Source of the DNA: Persicobacter psychrovividus
Lineage (GTDB): Bacteria > Bacteroidota > Bacteroidia > Cytophagales > Cyclobacteriaceae
NCBI RefSeq assembly: GCF_036492425.1
Contig: NZ_AP025292.1
Coordinates: 2,356,001 to 2,420,000 of the forward strand
DNA: 64,000 nt
Direction: 5' to 3'
The stretch's first letter is position 1, and the number at the start of each line of letters is the position of its first letter. Under the pieces are notes generated by a model. It worked only from the letters and a program-made list of their open reading frames with translations. It did no database searches and was not told the DNA's origin. The position numbers were made by a program, and so were the translations under genes. Of this stretch, positions 44,701 to 52,969 are shown in pieces.

Positions 44701-44803
44701 GGCCTGAGGGCACCTTCACCTCATGATCGGAAGGGTGAGCCACTGTCGAAAAAGACCACCCCAACAGACCCATAAAAATTAAAAAAAGCTGTTTAAAAGT
44801 CAT
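41735..44803 (-). CDS. SGNH hydrolase - LysM - MBOAT O-acyltransferase fusion
   Basis: A 1022-residue protein. Order: signal/anchor (1-22); SGNH esterase-type domain with VFHIGDSHIQADFF (GDSH 73-76), MGTNE (356-360) and catalytic DYVH (455-458); a LysM domain inserted within it at 203-248 (YHKVRSGDNLSSIAKKYGV). From ~550 comes a full membrane-bound O-acyltransferase with GGLWHGASWNFVLWG. MBOAT/SGNH pairs O-acetylate envelope polysaccharides (AlgI/AlgX, PatA/PatB). LysM binds peptidoglycan or chitin-like glycans, so peptidoglycan O-acetylation is the best guess. The start is 1 base after the stop of the second SGNH gene. Confidence 0.88.
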   Translation of the reverse strand: MTFKQLFLIFMGLLGWSFSTVAHPSDHEVKVPSGLLNEAADSIGNAQYIRPFLKKLSGLEADQRDKVRVFHIGDSHIQADFFSGEVRNLMQGTFGDGGWGASFPYRLSHTNGPSAVKYSSNIRWKGKRNSLRKPVQETGVSGHSIKSTSDFYQINLKLQDSLRHFDRLWVFAKPSDRAYDFKVGVAKAQAATEKKYIAAPTKVYHKVRSGDNLSSIAKKYGVRVSHLQQWNGMGRKTMIRAGQKLVVKNGDQPSAVSRLKSDDVVWAKVKAQHFGVGMQVFSWDSPQQACLLQGFKKNTQQQESVFTGFYLEDSQAKGIVYSMLGANGAQFRDYNRYPLFFEQLGQLPSDLYVLSMGTNECFDPSYTMVEYKDDMRHFIGQIRKYHPEASIILTTPADSYIGRGSKKRYNPRVKAVHDAMLQISNEQRVAYWDWWAVMGGENGIRAWKKAGYSRDYVHFSAGGYRIQARCFYQAMIRAYEQSGGELLLPPKGLDVKDAMPIDGQYLTPEFLQKIRKEQVAEDKGEAALFSLPNFDQVNWSAISSVFTYQKTRPLLFNSGLFLILFILFYAIYLKWEHIHSFRVIYVTIFSLFFYFKSSGIFFVLLIFSSIVDYYIGNKLYKVTDPKQRKLYLALSVIVNLGLLGYFKYTNFFIDSVNAIAGGHIAHANIFLPIGISFYTFQTMSYSIDLYRKSMKPAESFGDFMFFVTFFPQLVAGPIVRAADFIPQIRQKISLNKRQMTIALTLIIGGLIKKAIISDYISVNFVDRVFTQPTLYSGFENLMAVYGYAIQIYCDFSGYSDMAIGIALLMGFQLPENFRTPYNAFSLTEFWRRWHISLSSWLRDYLYIPLGGNKNGTVRTYINLMLTMILGGLWHGASWNFVLWGTMHGVVLAIERLVKTYWRLPSNAVTRSLGQLYTFHWVCLAWVFFRAGSFAQASTVISRIFTDTTWKQIPVVIMGYKEVFGLIILGYLTHLIPNRWENRFKHTLSIFPVWGRALTLAFVMWCVWQVTSSDVHPFIYFQF

Positions 44804-44804
44804 C

Positions 44805-46385
44805 TTATCGAATGTTTTTTGTTTGGATCGTTTTTACCTCTACGCGTTTCTTTGCGCGCGCCCGAATTTCCTCCTGACGTACCTTCCAGCCGTCGAGTAA
44901 AAAATCATAAAGCAGGTGCCCTACCTTGTTGGCACCCCTGAAATTAAAGTGGGTGTAATCTTTATTTGCCTTCGGTTTGGGATCATCAACCCATTGGATC
45001 ATCGACCCCTCGCCACCCATAGCATTGAACAGGTTAAAAAAGGTGGCGTTGGCTTTTTTGGCCGCGCCCATCTGAGCGGTAATTACACCATGAACTGCGG
45101 GGTCTGTCTTTAGCTCCCCATCAATTTTACGGGCTTTATCAGCCATAGATACGATCAGGCAAGGCGCTTTGAATTCCTCTTGCATAAATCGGATGGTTTT
45201 ATACAAATTCACCCCATACCAGCCATAATTAAGGTTGGTGGTATCCACCACATTGGCACCATATTGCATAATGACCAAATCGTAATCGAGGTATTGGTTG
45301 AAAGCCGTAAGTACATCTCCTTTCAGGTGCCTCAAATGTGTCCCACTACTGCCTCTCAACGACAAATCATCGACAATCACCCCTTTGTCCGACTCCACAC
45401 TTACGCCATAAAATGGTAAATCTTTGTCTGCCTTTACGTGAAGATCAACCCGCTTTACGGCCTTTTCAGAAACCGTAAGCTGATTCACGGCCTTTTGTCC
45501 ATCAAGCTTGAACTGAACGGAATCCCGTTTATCCAAAACGGCCATCATGCTATAATCTCGTCGCTTGGCCTGTGACTGACCGTAATATAACTTAATATTT
45601 TTCAGGCTGTCCAGTCGTTTGCGGTGAACGCCTTCAAACCGTACCCACAGATCATCATAGGTTTCCGCAGGGGTGGCATAACTTACATCGCAGCTGATAC
45701 CAAAGGCGTAAGGGGTTGTTTTCCGATTGAAAATATAATTGTCATGTTGCCAGTTATCAGAAAATTTATGGCGTATCGTGCCACGGAAGCCTGCCACGTT
45801 GGAGATCATCGGCACAAAACCAACACCAGAACCGCCAAATTTTTGCTGGAACAACGAACGTACCGTACTGACGATCAAATCGCCTTCAATCATGGAATCC
45901 CCAAAAAAGGCAATCCGTACCTGTTTCTTTTTCCCTGTTTTCAGGGCATCCAATGCGGCATAAAATTGCTGCAAATTTGGGCTTTGAAAGGCAGGCGATT
46001 TAAATTTGGCTTTTGCTGAAGCAGTGGTTTTACTTTTTGCTTCAGGCACTGCTTTTTTTGCGGGTTGTTGTACCGTTTTCTGAGATTTGCTAACGGTCTT
46101 TTTAACAGGAATCACTGGTTTTTTCAGCGCCTGCTTCCCCGCTCGGCGGCTCGAATCTTCCGAAGCGGCAGCGTCAATTTGCGCCAGAATATCTTCTTCA
46201 CTGATTTTATTTTCCGCGGGCGCTTCCTTCGACGGCTCTTTGAGGATCAGGTCACTGAAAAAATGAAAATTTCTAAACCCCTGAAGTGCTTCGATATGTG
46301 GTGTTGCCACCTGATATATTAATCCGAAACAAAGCACTAAAATCAGGGTATGCAATGTCTCTTTAAAGTATTTATTTTCTCTCAC
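44805..46385 (-). CDS. Membrane-anchored SGNH-family protein
   Basis: A 526-residue protein with one N-terminal transmembrane helix (about 10-27). A Lys/Ala/Pro-rich linker follows (about 83-128, VKKTVSKSQKTVQQPAKKA), then a periplasmic SGNH domain: AFFGDSMIEGDL (GDSM 162-165), MQYGANVVD, and the catalytic DYTHFNFRGA near residue 485. It resembles the O-acetyltransferase partner proteins that receive acetyl groups from an MBOAT. The gene directly precedes the SGNH-LysM-MBOAT fusion, so the two very likely act together. Confidence 0.85.
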   Translation of the reverse strand: MRENKYFKETLHTLILVLCFGLIYQVATPHIEALQGFRNFHFFSDLILKEPSKEAPAENKISEEDILAQIDAAASEDSSRRAGKQALKKPVIPVKKTVSKSQKTVQQPAKKAVPEAKSKTTASAKAKFKSPAFQSPNLQQFYAALDALKTGKKKQVRIAFFGDSMIEGDLIVSTVRSLFQQKFGGSGVGFVPMISNVAGFRGTIRHKFSDNWQHDNYIFNRKTTPYAFGISCDVSYATPAETYDDLWVRFEGVHRKRLDSLKNIKLYYGQSQAKRRDYSMMAVLDKRDSVQFKLDGQKAVNQLTVSEKAVKRVDLHVKADKDLPFYGVSVESDKGVIVDDLSLRGSSGTHLRHLKGDVLTAFNQYLDYDLVIMQYGANVVDTTNLNYGWYGVNLYKTIRFMQEEFKAPCLIVSMADKARKIDGELKTDPAVHGVITAQMGAAKKANATFFNLFNAMGGEGSMIQWVDDPKPKANKDYTHFNFRGANKVGHLLYDFLLDGWKVRQEEIRARAKKRVEVKTIQTKNIR

Positions 46386-46600
46386 AATTATTCACTCGGT
46401 CAACAGGATATTTTTCGCTGTATAGCATTACTAACCTTTTTATAATATCCTTGGTTCTGCACATTCCTTCTCCAACAAAAATTACTCCACCAAGCAACAA
46501 AGTTAAGGTTAAATTACCAATAAGAATGAAGGCTTGCGGTGAGTTATTGCGGTTTTCAATGGTTAAGGGCACGAAATTACGCAATTTCTAAATACAGAGG

Positions 46601-46638
46601 CAAAAAAATAGCCTTCAAAACACTGGGTTTAAAAGGCT
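46601..46638 (-). terminator. Terminator of the DoxX-like gene
   Basis: Read on the minus strand, AGCCTT (46633-46638) pairs with AAGGCT (46610-46615), followed by a T-run (46602-46608). Confidence 0.6.
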
Positions 46639-46683
46639 AAGCAGGTGAAATTTTCATGTTCTGTTCTTTAACCGCAAGAAGGA

Positions 46684-47151
46684 TCAGGCGGTGAGTTCTG
46701 TGCGCTTTTTGGTAACTGTCCTGACTTTCCGACTTCGGTTGTAAGTTTTTCTGCCAAAAAAATCCTGAAAACGATGATCGGGAATCATGGCGTATTTTCC
46801 ATCTCCGAGAATAATGATCGTCACCATACCGATGAAATACACAAAAAGGTTCTCTTCCAGCGTTACCGTGGCTGAAAAGGCGGAGAGCAGGGCCAAAGTA
46901 AAGAGTACAGCAGCTGGAAAGATCGCTACGATTCGACTTCGGATACCGAGCATAATTAATAAGGGGCAGATCAGGCAGGCGGTAATGCCCAAAAACAATA
47001 GGGCTATGGCAGATACGCCCGTTTGAGCTAAAAATGTTGCGTTGGTTCCAGCGGACATCAACAGGTCCAATTGCTCAATTCCGAAGGGAATCAATAACAA
47101 GCTAAAAGAGACCCTCAGAAACAAACGACCAAAATGCGACCACTTTCTCAT
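46684..47151 (-). CDS. DoxX-like membrane protein
   Basis: A 155-residue protein with four predicted helices (about 8-26, 40-66, 70-92 and 95-113). It has the DoxX-like GRLFLRVSFSLLLIPFGIEQL N-terminus and ends in a basic cytoplasmic tail (GRKTYNRSRKVRTVTKKR). DoxX family members are small integral membrane proteins linked to redox or thiol metabolism, but function here is unknown. The gene is monocistronic. Confidence 0.72.
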   Translation of the reverse strand: MRKWSHFGRLFLRVSFSLLLIPFGIEQLDLLMSAGTNATFLAQTGVSAIALLFLGITACLICPLLIMLGIRSRIVAIFPAAVLFTLALLSAFSATVTLEENLFVYFIGMVTIIILGDGKYAMIPDHRFQDFFGRKTYNRSRKVRTVTKKRTELTA

Positions 47152-47267
47152 TAATATAAATATTCAACGTTTAGATAATTAAATATAATAATAATGATAT
47201 CTATCGAAAAACAAATAATATTTTTTTATGATCATTTATTCTTGAAGTAATAAATTTAATCAAATGA

Positions 47268-47298
47268 CAAAAAAAAGCCACCCGAAAAGGGTGGCTTT
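47268..47298 (-). terminator. Terminator of purH
   Basis: AAAGCCACCC (47274-47283) / GGGTGGCTTT (47289-47298). On the minus strand the T-run follows at 47268-47276. It lies 26 bases after the purH stop. Confidence 0.88.
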
Positions 47299-47323
47299 AG
47301 TATCATTGAGTGGTATTTGAATC

Positions 47324-48850
47324 TTAGTGTTTGAAATGACGAACACCCGTGAAGACCATTGCCATGTCGTTTTCATCGCAATAAGCAACAGAGTCTTTAT
47401 CGCGAACAGAACCACCTGGCTGAATAACCGTTTTGATTCCCTCTGCACGGGCAATCTCTACACAGTCGGCAAATGGGAAGAAGGCATCAGAGGCCAGCAC
47501 CGCTTTCGACAAGTCAAATTTGAACGATTTTGCTTTTTCAATCGCCTGGCGCAATGCATCCACGCGGGAAGTTTGGCCAACACCAGTTGCAAACAATTGC
47601 CCTTCAGCAGCCAACACAATCGCATTGGATTTGGTATGTTTACAAATTTTCGATGCGAAGATCAACGCTTTCTTTTCTTCTTCAGAAACCGCTTTTTTGG
47701 TCGCCAAAGTTAAATCTTCAATCGCATCTGTTTTCAAATCTCTATCCTGAACAATTACACCATTCAGACAGTTTTTAAACATTTTTGTAGTGGTTAACGG
47801 CTGCTTCTGCACCAAAAGAATACGGTTTTTCTTTGATTTCAAAAGTTCCAAAGCCTCCTCAGAGTAAGAAGGGGCAATCAATACCTCGCAGAAAAGTTTG
47901 TTGATTTCTTCTGCGGCAGCCAAATCTACACTTCCATTGGTACAAAGCACGCCACCAAAAGCAGAGATTGTATCTGCAGCGAAGGCTTTCAAATAAGCAT
48001 CTTTAACGGTTTCAGCTGTGGCACAACCACAAGCATTGGTATGTTTCAGAATCGCAAAAGCGGTTTCACCCTTAAATTCTTCTACCAACGATACCGCTGC
48101 ATCGATATCCACCAAGTTGTTGTAAGAAATCTCCTTGCCATGCAGTTGGTCGAACATTGCATTGAATGCACCGAAAAACTCCCCTTTTTGATGAGGGTTT
48201 TCACCATAACGAAGCGTACGGCTTTCGTTTTCGCTTACGCGGAAAGCTGGTAAAGTTTCGTCCTGGTTGAAATAGTTGAAAATGGCACTGTCATAATGAG
48301 AAGATACCGCAAATGCCTGAGCTGCAAAACGACGACGGTCAGCCATTGTTGTACCGCCCTCGTGGTCTGTCAATACCTGCTCCAATTCACCATATTGCGC
48401 TCTTGAAGCCACAATTGTAACATCCTTGAAATTCTTTGCCGCCGCACGGATCAAAGAAATACCACCGATGTCAATTTTCTCGATAATCGCCTCTGCCGCA
48501 GCACCTGAAGCTACTGTTTCTTCAAAAGGATACAAATCCACGATGACTAAGTCGATCTCAGGGATCTCGAATTCCGCAATTTGCGACTGGTCGGTATCGT
48601 TATCACGACGGTTCAGGATACCTCCAAAAATTTTCGGGTGAAGTGTTTTCACACGACCACCCAAAATCGACGGGTAACTTGTCAAGTCTTCCACAGGAAT
48701 CACTTCAGCGCCTTGCTCTTCAATGAACTTTTGCGTGCCTCCGGTAGAGTAGATCGTAACGCCTTGGTCTTTCAACAATTTGATAATTGGTTCTAAATTA
48801 TCTTTGTAGAAAACAGAGATCAGTGCCGATTTGATTTTTTTTACTGACAT
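47324..48850 (-). CDS. purH: Bifunctional AICAR formyltransferase / IMP cyclohydrolase
   Basis: A 508-residue PurH that carries out the last two steps of IMP synthesis, using 10-formyl-THF. The N-terminal cyclohydrolase domain (1-195) has ISVFYKDNL, STGGTQKFIEEQG, GRVKTLHPKIFGGIL and KIDIGGISLIRAAAKN. The C-terminal transformylase has RYGENPHQKGEFFG, LKHTNACGCA and the final VIQPGGSVRDKDSVAYCDEN. The length is typical. It is downstream of purN on the same strand, but a terminator separates the two. Confidence 0.97.
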   Translation of the reverse strand: MSVKKIKSALISVFYKDNLEPIIKLLKDQGVTIYSTGGTQKFIEEQGAEVIPVEDLTSYPSILGGRVKTLHPKIFGGILNRRDNDTDQSQIAEFEIPEIDLVIVDLYPFEETVASGAAAEAIIEKIDIGGISLIRAAAKNFKDVTIVASRAQYGELEQVLTDHEGGTTMADRRRFAAQAFAVSSHYDSAIFNYFNQDETLPAFRVSENESRTLRYGENPHQKGEFFGAFNAMFDQLHGKEISYNNLVDIDAAVSLVEEFKGETAFAILKHTNACGCATAETVKDAYLKAFAADTISAFGGVLCTNGSVDLAAAEEINKLFCEVLIAPSYSEEALELLKSKKNRILLVQKQPLTTTKMFKNCLNGVIVQDRDLKTDAIEDLTLATKKAVSEEEKKALIFASKICKHTKSNAIVLAAEGQLFATGVGQTSRVDALRQAIEKAKSFKFDLSKAVLASDAFFPFADCVEIARAEGIKTVIQPGGSVRDKDSVAYCDENDMAMVFTGVRHFKH

Positions 48851-48933
48851 GGAGTTGTAGTTTACTTATTAAAGAAATCTGGTAATAGAATGATTTTATT
48901 GCCTTATTTATGAGCTACACGAAAGTATAGCAA

Positions 48934-48960
48934 CAAAAAAAGCCCTCAGAGAAAAGGGCC
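48934..48960 (-). terminator. Terminator of purN
   Basis: GCCCT (48942-48946) pairs with AGGGC (48955-48959); on the minus strand a seven-base T-run follows (48935-48941). Confidence 0.75.
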
Positions 48961-48968
48961 CAATAATT

Positions 48969-49538
48969 TTATATTTCTTCCACCACCTGCTGAATCACTG
49001 CAGGAAAGTGTGCATATTCTAACGCGTGGATTTTTTCAGCCACCTGCTCAGGGCTATCCGTAGATTCAACCGCTACAGTAGCCTGGAAAACCGTCGCGCC
49101 TTCATCGTAGCGTTCGTTCACATAATGAATCGTGATGCCGGTTTCCTTTTCCTGCGCTTCCACAACGGCCTGGTGCACGTTCATGCCGTACATCCCTTTA
49201 CCGCCAAATTTAGGCAATAGCGCAGGGTGAATATTCAGTATTCTGTTCGGGTAAGCCTCCACCAGATAAGGCGGAACGAGCCATAAAAAACCCGCTAACA
49301 CAATAAAGTCGATTTCATTTTCCTGAAGAACGGCCATCATTTTTGAGGCATCCCTGAAAGTCGGGCGATCGAAAACATAGGAAGGAATCCCCAGGTTTTC
49401 TGCGCGCGTCAAGCAGTAAGCTGAAGGATTATTACATAATATCAGGCTTACTGTTATGCTTGGGTGATCTTGGAAATGCTCCGCGATCTTTTGTGCATTA
49501 CTTCCGCTTCCGGAAGCAAAAATTGCGATCTTTTTCAT
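48969..49538 (-). CDS. purN: Phosphoribosylglycinamide formyltransferase
   Basis: A 189-residue PurN, which formylates GAR with 10-formyl-THF in purine synthesis. Visible motifs are IAIFASGSGSNAQKIAEHF, LAGFLWLVPPYLVEAYPN, the catalytic NIHPALLPKFGGKGMYG and the His-containing GITIHYVNERYDEGATVFQ. It stands upstream of purH, making the folate-dependent formylation pair neighbours. A TAAATTTG -7-like element lies at 49576-49583 on the minus strand. Confidence 0.96.
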   Translation of the reverse strand: MKKIAIFASGSGSNAQKIAEHFQDHPSITVSLILCNNPSAYCLTRAENLGIPSYVFDRPTFRDASKMMAVLQENEIDFIVLAGFLWLVPPYLVEAYPNRILNIHPALLPKFGGKGMYGMNVHQAVVEAQEKETGITIHYVNERYDEGATVFQATVAVESTDSPEQVAEKIHALEYAHFPAVIQQVVEEI

Positions 49539-49575
49539 GGATTGCAGGTTATGAACCGTGTTGAATAAAAAATTC

Positions 49576-49583
49576 CAAATTTA
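49576..49583 (-). promoter_or_regulatory. Candidate -7 element for purN
   Basis: Minus strand TAAATTTG fits TAnnTTTG and lies 37 bases before the ATG. No -33 match was found. Confidence 0.35.
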
Positions 49584-49726
49584 ACAAAACATGCTTTTTT
49601 ACGGCTTAAACGGCTATTTTGAACCCTTGATCACCGACAACACACTTGCTTTTGACTATTTGAAGCGCAAAAATAACCCTTTTTTCCATACAAATGCAAA
49701 ATAAAGAACAAAGTATATTGCATTAA

Positions 49727-52198
49727 TTAGAACGGGTAACCAATTCCGATATTGAGCAGCACCTGATTGTTGCCACTGTTCAAAAATTTGAAGTCGCTCC
49801 ATCGTAAATCCGGCAAAACGAAATAGTGGCCATCAGGGCGGGCAGGGTCAAATGCCCGGACACCGACATCAAAACGGATCAGCATAAAATCAAAGTCAAG
49901 GCGAAGGCCGGCCCCTACCGTTACCCCCAACTGTTGCAGGAATGAATTGAACTGAAATTTACCCGCCACATTTCGGTTGTTCTCATCGGGCAGGGTTGTT
50001 CCTTCGGAAGGTGTTACCGCACTGCTGCCGCCCTGGTTGAAGCCCAGCGTCCATACGTTACCGGCATCAACAAACAATGCGCTTTCAAAAAAGCCGAACA
50101 GCTTCTGACGATACTCAAAGTTGGTTTCCAGTATCATCTCGCCCGGTTGGTCGTAATTGGTTCCGGGAACGGGCACAAAATAACCCGGCCCAAGCCTGCG
50201 CGGCACCCACCCACGGTTAGAGCTGCTACCACCGGCAAAGAAATACCGCTCGGAAGGTAATTGCTTGTTGTCTCCGTAGGCCACGGCCATCCCAAACTTC
50301 AGCCGATAGGCAAACCTCGCCGTCTTCTGACGGTTGAGGGTAACGTATTTTCTGAAATCAAAGGAGTATTTAAAATAGCGGTAAGACTCCAGATTGTTTT
50401 GGTCATACAACGGCTTGAGGACGTTTCCAAAAAGCAGTCCGCCACTTTCCAAAAACACCTGTAAATATGCCCCCCGATCGGGATTGTTGACATCACGGTT
50501 AAAATTGAAAATCGCAGAGAAATTGGTGGTTGTTACCACAGAAGGCAGGTAAGAATTGATCAGGTTGTTCCCCTGCTTGGCCAGCTCTTCGAGGTCTTCC
50601 CGGAACTTATCACTCAGGGAGGAGTTGATGAATGCCACCTCAAAAGGGGTAAATTTAAACTGATTCCCCTTACGGCCTTTCCATACATAATCGAAAGAGG
50701 TGTTAATATTACTCTTGAAATAATCCGGACGATCCACCGTACCATAACCGAGAGTCAGCTTGGTTCTGGGGTTTAAATAACCGAAGCGCAACCTTTGCGA
50801 CTCTTTCATGGGAAAGAGGAACTGCGGGAAGGTCAACGATAAGTTGGCGCGCCACTGCTGGCTGATATCAATTTTCGACAAGCCTTCATTATTGATCGTC
50901 TGCACCCCTTCCATGGAATACCCTCCGTTAAGCTCCAAAACCTCGAGCCCCCCGAAGGTATTTCTGTTTTTCACCCCAAGGTTGAATACTGGCCCTGGAA
51001 TTCCCTGCGTTACGTTCATACCGGCCTCATAACTGGTTTGGTAGAGGTCAAGGGGATTGGTGAAAATGTGCGCCACCATCTTTCCGCCAAGGGTATCATA
51101 ATTAACATTGACAAAACGGAACATGTCCATATTGGCAAGTTGCTGCTGTGTTTGCAGGGTTTTATCTTTACTGTAAGGGTCGCCTGGGCGAATAAATACC
51201 CTTCGGGAGAGTACCTTATCAGACATTCGATGATCTTCAGAGCTAAAAACTATGCCGGAAACCGATCGCTGAATACGGGCTTTTTCCAGTCCCTGCACCG
51301 AAGCATCGGTTGTAAAGGTCACCGAATCGAGGGTATAGACTTTATGTGCCCCGCCATCGTCAGGGTTACTGATTTGTGTTTCCACAGAGTAAAAGCCCGG
51401 CTTTGTGAGGGTGTCCACCTGAAAGCTGACATATTCCTTACTGAATTCAAAATAGCCATGATTTTTCAGCAAATCATCAATCCGGGTACGTTCATCGCTC
51501 AATTTCGACTGTGCGTAGATGGTGCCTTTCTTCAGCTTGGACTCCGCCCGATGTTCTTTAAGCAATGCTGTGATATTGGCATCGGTGGTAACGAGCTTTA
51601 CCGTATCCAACCGATGTGGAGTGCCTTCAGACACGTTGTAGGTAACACTGGCCAACCGTTCGCGGTACTTGACATTGTAATTCACCTGAGCAGAAAAATA
51701 ACCCCGCGCATGGTAAAGTGCCTCAATCGCTTCTGCTGAAGCCTCCACTTTACTGCTGTCGAAAACCGCCAATGGTTCACCATTCCTCATCCAGAAGTTC
51801 CCCTCTCGAATCTTCACGTCCTGTTTTTCTACCTTGGCACGCTTTTTATCCAGGGTTTTGTTGTACTTCCTGCTGTTGGGTTTAAGCTTGGCCAGCTTGG
51901 TATCATACTTTGAAATGATGCGCTGCTTTTGTGCTTCATAGGCGGCAGAATCATAGCTATGCACTCCCCGTTCGTACATTGTAACGTAATAATTGAACGG
52001 CAAAAACAAGGTTTTGCTGTTTGGCTTTGCTTTTGCCCAACGTAAAAGATCGTCTTCTTTAAAAGAATCATTACCTTTGACCTGATGCCTGTTGAGCACA
52101 TATTGCCCCTCTGCCAAATAACGAGAGGCGCCACAGGCCGAGAAAACGAGCACCATTAAGGTGTAGAGTACAAGGGTTATATAAAACTGCTTTCGCAA
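49727..52198 (-). CDS. tamL: Lipidated TamA-like outer-membrane protein TamL
   Basis: An 823-residue Omp85-family protein with a lipoprotein signal (MVLVFSACGASRYLAEGQY, lipidated Cys22). POTRA domains follow across about 30-380 (YVLNRHQVKGNDSFKEDDLL, YHARGYFSAQVNY, VFIRPGDPYSKDKTLQT). The C-terminal 16-strand barrel ends in LLNIGIGYPF, with the conserved FAGGSSSNRGWVPRRLGP as the GxRG loop. Lipid modification distinguishes it as TamL, which with TamB inserts outer-membrane proteins in Bacteroidota. The start is TTG at 52198, needed to give a full signal peptide. It is head-to-head with a TrmH gene. Confidence 0.9.
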   Translation of the reverse strand: MRKQFYITLVLYTLMVLVFSACGASRYLAEGQYVLNRHQVKGNDSFKEDDLLRWAKAKPNSKTLFLPFNYYVTMYERGVHSYDSAAYEAQKQRIISKYDTKLAKLKPNSRKYNKTLDKKRAKVEKQDVKIREGNFWMRNGEPLAVFDSSKVEASAEAIEALYHARGYFSAQVNYNVKYRERLASVTYNVSEGTPHRLDTVKLVTTDANITALLKEHRAESKLKKGTIYAQSKLSDERTRIDDLLKNHGYFEFSKEYVSFQVDTLTKPGFYSVETQISNPDDGGAHKVYTLDSVTFTTDASVQGLEKARIQRSVSGIVFSSEDHRMSDKVLSRRVFIRPGDPYSKDKTLQTQQQLANMDMFRFVNVNYDTLGGKMVAHIFTNPLDLYQTSYEAGMNVTQGIPGPVFNLGVKNRNTFGGLEVLELNGGYSMEGVQTINNEGLSKIDISQQWRANLSLTFPQFLFPMKESQRLRFGYLNPRTKLTLGYGTVDRPDYFKSNINTSFDYVWKGRKGNQFKFTPFEVAFINSSLSDKFREDLEELAKQGNNLINSYLPSVVTTTNFSAIFNFNRDVNNPDRGAYLQVFLESGGLLFGNVLKPLYDQNNLESYRYFKYSFDFRKYVTLNRQKTARFAYRLKFGMAVAYGDNKQLPSERYFFAGGSSSNRGWVPRRLGPGYFVPVPGTNYDQPGEMILETNFEYRQKLFGFFESALFVDAGNVWTLGFNQGGSSAVTPSEGTTLPDENNRNVAGKFQFNSFLQQLGVTVGAGLRLDFDFMLIRFDVGVRAFDPARPDGHYFVLPDLRWSDFKFLNSGNNQVLLNIGIGYPF

Positions 52199-52204
52199 TT
52201 GACA

Positions 52205-52969
52205 ATGAGTTATATGATGTATAAGGAACTATCCAAAAGGATCTCAAAATTGATCAAATCCCTGCAAATAAAAAAGTACAGGAAACAAGAACATTCATTT
52301 TTTGTCGAAGGTGCGAAAAATACAGAAGAAATTCTATCAACAGGCTATAAAGTAACGGTTTTGGTGGGTACTGCCGATTACCTTGACAGTATTGCGGAAC
52401 TGATCGCCAAGCACCCGGAAATGGAAGTTTTTGTGGCTGATGAAAAACAGCTCGGGGCCTTGGGTACATTCGCTACCAACAATGCTGCTATTGCGGTGGC
52501 GGAACAGAAAGATTTTGAACAGCCTTCACTCGATGAGCAGGAATTTGCCCTCGTGCTCGATGATGTCCGTGACCCGGGCAACCTCGGGACCATCATCCGT
52601 ATTGCGGACTGGTATGGCATCAAAAAAATTATTGCCTCTCCCAATACTGCTGACTTCCACAACCCAAAAGTACTGAATGCCTCCATGGGTTCTTTCAGCA
52701 GGGTGAGTATACATTACACCGCCCTGCCGGAGTTTCTTGCCGCGCAGCAAGCCCCCATTTATGGCGCACTGCTTGAGGGAGACAATATCTACAATGAGCG
52801 CTTTGATCAGGGCGGATTTGTGATCATGGGTAACGAGTCTATTGGAATATCAGATGCCGTGAAACCATTCATCACACATCAAATTCATATCCCCAGAATT
52901 GGTGGGGCAGAATCACTGAATGTCGCTATTGCCACGGCGGTGATCTGCGACAACATCCGAAGACCCTAA
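52205..52969 (+). CDS. TrmH/SpoU-family RNA 2'-O-methyltransferase
   Basis: A ~254-residue SPOUT methyltransferase. The N-terminal substrate-binding segment (KLIKSLQIKKYRKQEHSFF, then VEGAKNTEEIL) is followed by the knot with LVLDDVRDPGNLGTIIRIAD, ASMGSFSRVSIHY, MGNESIGISDAV and IPRIGGAESLNVAIATAV. It methylates ribose in rRNA or tRNA; the target cannot be told. Candidate starts are TTG 52199 and ATG 52205 or 52217; the first ATG is used here. Its end overlaps the convergent transporter gene by 57 bp. Confidence 0.88.
   Translation: MSYMMYKELSKRISKLIKSLQIKKYRKQEHSFFVEGAKNTEEILSTGYKVTVLVGTADYLDSIAELIAKHPEMEVFVADEKQLGALGTFATNNAAIAVAEQKDFEQPSLDEQEFALVLDDVRDPGNLGTIIRIADWYGIKKIIASPNTADFHNPKVLNASMGSFSRVSIHYTALPEFLAAQQAPIYGALLEGDNIYNERFDQGGFVIMGNESIGISDAVKPFITHQIHIPRIGGAESLNVAIATAVICDNIRRP

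Noticed and set aside
46372-46584. 70-codon minus-strand frame with one hydrophobic stretch upstream of the SGNH gene
   Set aside because: TTG start, overlap with the SGNH gene start and no recognisable features; more likely the 5' leader of that operon.
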